Positions 5,634 to 8,695 of a stretch of DNA of 8,695 nt are shown piece after piece. Positions within the stretch are counted from its first letter, which is position 1, and every line of letters begins with the position of its first letter. Below the pieces are notes generated by a model. It had not been told where the DNA came from, did no database searches, and was given only the letters and a program-made list of their open reading frames with translations. The position numbers were made by a program, and so were the translations under genes. Source of the stretch: an uncultured Ruminococcus sp. (GTDB lineage: Bacteria > Bacillota > Clostridia > Oscillospirales > Ruminococcaceae); contig CAADWP010000180.1 in the NCBI GenBank assembly GCA_900752785.1, forward strand, positions 1 to 8,695. Reading direction: 5' to 3'.

Positions 5634-6470
5634 TCAGTAATTTCCAGCTCCTTTAAAGCGGTTTATAATTATGTCGATAAGTTCGGCAACCGCACCGTCT
5701 TCACAGGAATGGGTCAGCACAATATCAGCAGCTTTTTTAACTGATTCTTCGGCATTTGACGGACAAGCTCCCAAGTCCGCCTCTCGAATCATTTCAAGGT
5801 CGTTGTCAAAATCTCCTATCGAGACAAACGTATAATCCTCCATCCCTGCAAGCTTTCTGTATTCCGCAAGCGCGCTGCCTTTGCTTACGCCCTTTGGCAG
5901 CATTTCAAGAAAGATCTCAGAGGACCTCACAAAATCCACGGCCTTGTCATAGCCCTTTTGCCGGACGAGCCGCTCCATATGCGGAACATCCTCCGGCGCA
6001 AGAGAAAACAGAACTTTAAGCCAGCCGCCGTCCTCTATATCGGATAATTCAACATAATTTGGTATTATATTGCACAGCTTCGTATGAAGCTTCTGATAAT
6101 CGGTATTGCTGAATACGTATGTACCGTCGGTCTTGAGCACTTCCCCTCCCGACTCAGGCATTTCCGCCAATATGTCCATAGCAATTTTTTTGGATTCAGC
6201 GGGCAGCGGATGCGTATAAAGCGTTTTTTCAACAGAAAAGTCGTGAATAGCTGCACCGTTATACATTATGATCGGCATTTCAAGCTCTATCATGGTACGA
6301 TATTGCTCAAATGACTGAATCGTCCGACCTGTAGCTACGGTAAATTTCCCGCCTATATCCATAAACCGCCGAATAGCGCTGCGGTCAATGTCGGTGATCT
6401 GTTTTTTTGCATTCAACAAGGTGCCGTCCATATCGCTGAGCAATATTACTTTTTCCAAGGTTTCAAACAC
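5634..6470 (-). CDS. Cof-type HAD-IIB family phosphatase
   Basis: This 278-residue cytosolic hydrolase has the haloacid dehalogenase core split by a type IIB cap. Motif I is DMDGTLL (nucleophile Asp13, acid/base Asp15). Motif II is VATGR with Thr47, motif III is Lys197 in PKGVSKGSAL, and motif IV is GDFDNDLEM (Asp220, Asp224) for Mg binding. The cap spans about residues 85-190. Family members dephosphorylate sugar phosphates, flavin or pyridoxal phosphates; the substrate here cannot be told from sequence. The start is GTG at 6470, chosen because AAGGAGGA ends 5-7 nt upstream. That site overlaps the stop codon of the pseudouridine synthase gene, leaving a 10-bp gap and implying co-transcription. 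No convincing terminator was found in the 176 bp after its stop. Confidence 0.93.
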   Translation of the reverse strand: MFETLEKVILLSDMDGTLLNAKKQITDIDRSAIRRFMDIGGKFTVATGRTIQSFEQYRTMIELEMPIIMYNGAAIHDFSVEKTLYTHPLPAESKKIAMDILAEMPESGGEVLKTDGTYVFSNTDYQKLHTKLCNIIPNYVELSDIEDGGWLKVLFSLAPEDVPHMERLVRQKGYDKAVDFVRSSEIFLEMLPKGVSKGSALAEYRKLAGMEDYTFVSIGDFDNDLEMIREADLGACPSNAEESVKKAADIVLTHSCEDGAVAELIDIIINRFKGAGNY

Positions 6471-6480
6471 AGCGTCCTCC

Positions 6481-7395
6481 TTACATTCTTTCTAACCTAT
6501 TTAATATGGAAGCAAAATAATCAGGAAGCTCGCTTTTAAATTCAAGATACTCCCCGGTTTTCGGGTGAATAAAGCCAATTTTTCGAGCATGGAGACACTG
6601 TCCTTCTATGCCCTTATAAGGCTTTCCGTATACATCGTCGCCAAGTATCGGATGTCCGATATACGCCAAATGTACGCGAATCTGATGAGTACGCCCAGTC
6701 TCCAGTCTGCACTTAACATGAGCATAACCGCCGAATTGACGTAATACCACGTAATGAGTAACGGCATTCCGGGAGTTTTCCTGCGTTACGCACATTTTTT
6801 TGCGGTCAATTTTATGCCTGCCTATGGGTGCGTCGACAGTTCCTGAAGTTTCCTTAAAATAACCGCTTGCTACAGTCTCATACTCGCGCGTAAAGCTATG
6901 CGCCTTTATTTGAGCTGCCAAATGCAGGTGCGCCGCGTCATTTTTCGCTACGATCAGCAGTCCGCTTGTGTTTTTGTCGATTCTATGGACAATTCCCGGT
7001 CTTATTACCCCATTAATTCCAGATAGGCTGCCGCCGCAGTGATAGAGCAACGCGTTAACAAGAGTTCCCGTATAATTTCCATGTGCAGGGTGAACTACCA
7101 TTCCCTTCGGTTTGTTGACCACAAGAAGGTCGCTGTCCTCATAAACTATATCAAGGGGGATATTCTCGGCGACCGCATCCATTGGCTGAGGTTCGGGAAA
7201 CTCCGCCGTAATTGTCTCGCCGCCTTTCAGTTTAAAGCTTTTGCCGACCACTTTGCCGTTTACAAGAATATTTCCCTTTTCCATAAGACCCTGAACCGCC
7301 GATCTTGTAAGCTCAGCAATATTTTCCGAAATATATTTGTCGGCTCTTTCTCCAAAGCATTCCTGCGGAACGATGAGCGATACTGTTTCACTCAT
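6481..7395 (-). CDS. rluD: RluA/RluD-family rRNA pseudouridine synthase
   Basis: This 304-residue enzyme isomerises uridines to pseudouridine, most likely in 23S rRNA. Residues ~13-70 form an S4-like RNA-binding domain (ERADKYISE, SAVQGLMEKGNILVNGKVV). The catalytic domain holds HRIDKNTSGLL with catalytic Asp140, NKPKGMVVHP, and RTHQIRVHLAYIGHPILGDDVYG. I chose the ATG at 7395 because it overlaps the lspA stop by 8 bp (ATGAGTGA) and begins the domain normally. A longer in-frame start at 7467 would overlap lspA by 80 bp and add a lysine/arginine-rich, non-family N-terminus. The gene lies between lspA and the HAD gene in a tight leftward operon, the usual Bacillota order. The exact target uridines are not determined, so the symbol marks the family rather than proven equivalence. 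Confidence 0.94.
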   Translation of the reverse strand: MSETVSLIVPQECFGERADKYISENIAELTRSAVQGLMEKGNILVNGKVVGKSFKLKGGETITAEFPEPQPMDAVAENIPLDIVYEDSDLLVVNKPKGMVVHPAHGNYTGTLVNALLYHCGGSLSGINGVIRPGIVHRIDKNTSGLLIVAKNDAAHLHLAAQIKAHSFTREYETVASGYFKETSGTVDAPIGRHKIDRKKMCVTQENSRNAVTHYVVLRQFGGYAHVKCRLETGRTHQIRVHLAYIGHPILGDDVYGKPYKGIEGQCLHARKIGFIHPKTGEYLEFKSELPDYFASILNRLERM

Positions 7396-7903
7396 TTTGC
7401 TCAGCCTTTTCCGCAGCCTCGTCAGCCTTTTTGGCTTTTTCAATTTTGGGGTCGATGAAAATTGCATAGATCAACAGCATAACGAAAGCAAAGCTTACAC
7501 AGATGTCGGCAAAGTTGAAAACCGCAAATTTAAACAGCTTTATTTCAAACATATCAACCACGTATCCCAATCTGATACGATCAATAAGATTTCCGATACC
7601 GCCCGCCAAAAAAAGCATCATTGCCGTTATAAGCAGCTTTGAACGTTTTCTCAAACGAAACATGAGATAAAATCCGGCAATTATAACAATAGCCGTAAAG
7701 CCGATGAGAAACCAGCGCTGACCGGACATACTTCCGAAAATAGCTCCGTCGTTTTCAACATAAGTAAGATCCATGATCTTAAAGTCACCGAAGTGAATAA
7801 AATCAATGCTGCCCTTGGGCTTCAGCGAGTGGACCGCCCAGTATTTTACAAGCTGGTCAGAGCCTACAAGTGCAGCAATTATTACAACAAGCAGTATAGC
7901 CAC
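7388..7903 (-). CDS. lspA: Lipoprotein signal peptidase (signal peptidase II)
   Basis: This 171-residue inner-membrane aspartyl protease cleaves signal peptides from prolipoproteins after lipid attachment. Four membrane segments fall near residues 2-15, 63-82, 90-107 and 125-148. Family motifs are DQLVK (16-20), ENDGAIFG (50-57), GGIGNLIDRIRLGYVVDMF with catalytic Asp117, and VFNFAD with catalytic Asp133. The C-terminus is a charged cytoplasmic tail (KIEKAKKADEAAEKAEQNE), longer than in many members. The start is GTG at 7903. An in-frame stop lies four codons upstream, so a longer form is not possible. Its AAAGGA is rather far away, about 12 nt. It follows ileS by 106 bp across a hairpin and overlaps the pseudouridine synthase start by 8 bp. 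Confidence 0.96.
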   Translation of the reverse strand: MAILLVVIIAALVGSDQLVKYWAVHSLKPKGSIDFIHFGDFKIMDLTYVENDGAIFGSMSGQRWFLIGFTAIVIIAGFYLMFRLRKRSKLLITAMMLFLAGGIGNLIDRIRLGYVVDMFEIKLFKFAVFNFADICVSFAFVMLLIYAIFIDPKIEKAKKADEAAEKAEQNE

Positions 7904-7931
7904 AGTAAATATTTATCCTTTCAAATAATAC

Positions 7932-7957
7932 GCCTGCCGCCACGACGGACAGCAGGC
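7932..7957 (-). terminator. Hairpin between ileS and lspA, weak terminator or attenuator
   Basis: Arms 7948-7957 and 7932-7941 enclose the 6-nt loop 7942-7947. As minus-strand RNA all ten positions pair (two G.U); as plus-strand RNA two become A-C mismatches, so it belongs to leftward transcription. The tail (GUAUUAUUU) is a broken U-run, so termination is probably partial. No convincing promoter was seen for lspA, which suggests read-through from ileS. Confidence 0.55.
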
Positions 7958-8009
7958 AATATTGTCCTAATTCAAGCGGTCATCCAATATTCAGAATATC
8001 AGATAAGCC

Positions 8010-8695
8010 TCATGCCTCGATCACAATCGCGCATCTCTCACAGAGAGTCGGATGCGTGTGATTTGTGCCGACATACTTTGAATAACACCAGCATCTCTCA
8101 CACTTTTCGCCCTCAGCCCTTACGACTTCAAATGAAGTTTCACCGTCAGATCTTTCAACAGTAAAATCTGAAACGATAAGAGCTTCCGCAAGCTGCTTTG
8201 TCAAGGACACATAGCGGTCATAATCCTCGTCGCTGCTTTTGACAATGATTTTCGCCTCAAGAGACTTACCGATAACTTTATTGTTTCTTGCTTCCTCAAG
8301 AGCCTTGTTCGCACTTTCTCGAGCTGCATAAATAAAGCTCCACTTTTCAACAAATTCAGCAGAAAACTCGATTCCGGATTTTTCCGGCATTGTATTCAGG
8401 AATACGCTTTCCTTGTTGTCGGAAGCTGAATGAGGCATAAACTGCCAGATTTCCTCCGCTGTAAAAGAGATAATAGGAGCTGCAAGTCTTGCGACGGCGC
8501 TGAGAATACGATACATAGTCGTCTGAGCGGCACGGCGAAGCTCGGAATCCTCCTTTTCGCAGTAAAGTCTATCCTTGATGATGTCGAGATAGAAATTGGA
8601 CATATCAATTACGCAGAAATTATGAATAGCATGAAATGCGATATGGAAATCAAAGGAATCATATCCCTCGTTCACCTTATCAATAAGAGCGTCGA
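8010..8695 (-). CDS. ileS: Isoleucyl-tRNA synthetase, C-terminal part (5' part outside window)
   Basis: The frame is open from the right edge to the TGA at 8012-8010, giving 227 complete residues. This is the end of a class I tRNA synthetase that attaches isoleucine to its tRNA. The visible part starts in the anticodon-binding domain (FHAIHNFCVIDMSNFYLDIIKDRLYCE, RILSAVARLAAPIISFTAEEIWQFMP). It ends in a C-terminal zinc finger with CERCW and, 17 residues later, CERC, as in bacterial-type IleRS. The catalytic HIGH and KMSKS motifs would lie outside the window. A GTG at 8675 is an internal valine codon, not a start, because the reading frame and family similarity continue upstream. It heads the ileS - lspA - rluD order common in Bacillota. 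In many relatives ileS is controlled by a T-box leader, which would be outside this window. Confidence 0.97.
   Translation of the reverse strand, partial: DALIDKVNEGYDSFDFHIAFHAIHNFCVIDMSNFYLDIIKDRLYCEKEDSELRRAAQTTMYRILSAVARLAAPIISFTAEEIWQFMPHSASDNKESVFLNTMPEKSGIEFSAEFVEKWSFIYAARESANKALEEARNNKVIGKSLEAKIIVKSSDEDYDRYVSLTKQLAEALIVSDFTVERSDGETSFEVVRAEGEKCERCWCYSKYVGTNHTHPTLCERCAIVIEA

Noticed and set aside
7396..7467. A 24-residue N-terminal extension of the pseudouridine synthase
   Set aside because: It lies wholly inside lspA in another frame, has an unusual Lys/Arg-rich make-up, and the internal ATG at 7395 gives the normal family length.
7987..7999. ATATTC-A-GAATAT inverted repeat after ileS
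   Set aside because: It is short, A/T-only apart from one C/G pair, and has no T-run or promoter context, so chance is the simplest explanation.

Overview
The window looks like the chromosome of a low-to-medium-GC anaerobic Bacillota (Clostridia), most plausibly a Ruminococcus-like member of the Oscillospiraceae. Pointers are a type I dockerin module on a secreted protein, a two-gene (split) transketolase, strong AAGGAGG-type ribosome binding sites, near-consensus sigma-A promoters, and the Bacillota gene order ileS - lspA - rluD. The species cannot be named from the sequence alone.

Left part (1-3410), accessory. A large secreted protein, cut by the left window edge, reads leftward from 2311. 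It has a signal peptide, a CHAP peptidoglycan-hydrolase domain, a peptidoglycan-binding domain, an Ig-like module, two ricin-type beta-trefoils, a bacterial Ig-like domain and the first half of a dockerin. Its promoter is a perfect TTGACA-17-TATAAT. Divergent from it is a small XRE regulator (2489-2827). The intergenic region carries repeated TCATATATGA palindromes placed like operators: one just upstream of the hydrolase -35, one over the regulator's start codon, and one imperfect copy in the hydrolase leader. A second regulator (2911-3363), an XRE helix-turn-helix fused to a zinc ribbon, follows with its own promoter and terminator.

Middle part (3411-5534), metabolic. Two terminators separate the convergent units. 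Leftward there is an operon, in transcription order: a previously uncalled 45-residue single-pass membrane protein (5457-5320), the transketolase N-terminal subunit (5304-4465) and the transketolase C-terminal subunit (4460-3510). Both junctions are tight, and a sigma-A-like promoter lies at 5506-5534.

Right part (5634-8695), housekeeping, all leftward: ileS (3' part only, cut by the right edge), a G.U-containing hairpin, lspA, rluD-type pseudouridine synthase (8-bp overlap with lspA) and a Cof-type HAD phosphatase (10 bp after rluD).

The most interesting candidate system is the divergent regulator/hydrolase pair with its repeated palindromes. It suggests a controlled, possibly cellulosome- or surface-docked cell-wall lytic enzyme with carbohydrate-binding modules. 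The small membrane protein leading the transketolase operon is the second point worth following. No tRNA, rRNA, CRISPR array, insertion sequence or transposase gene was seen.
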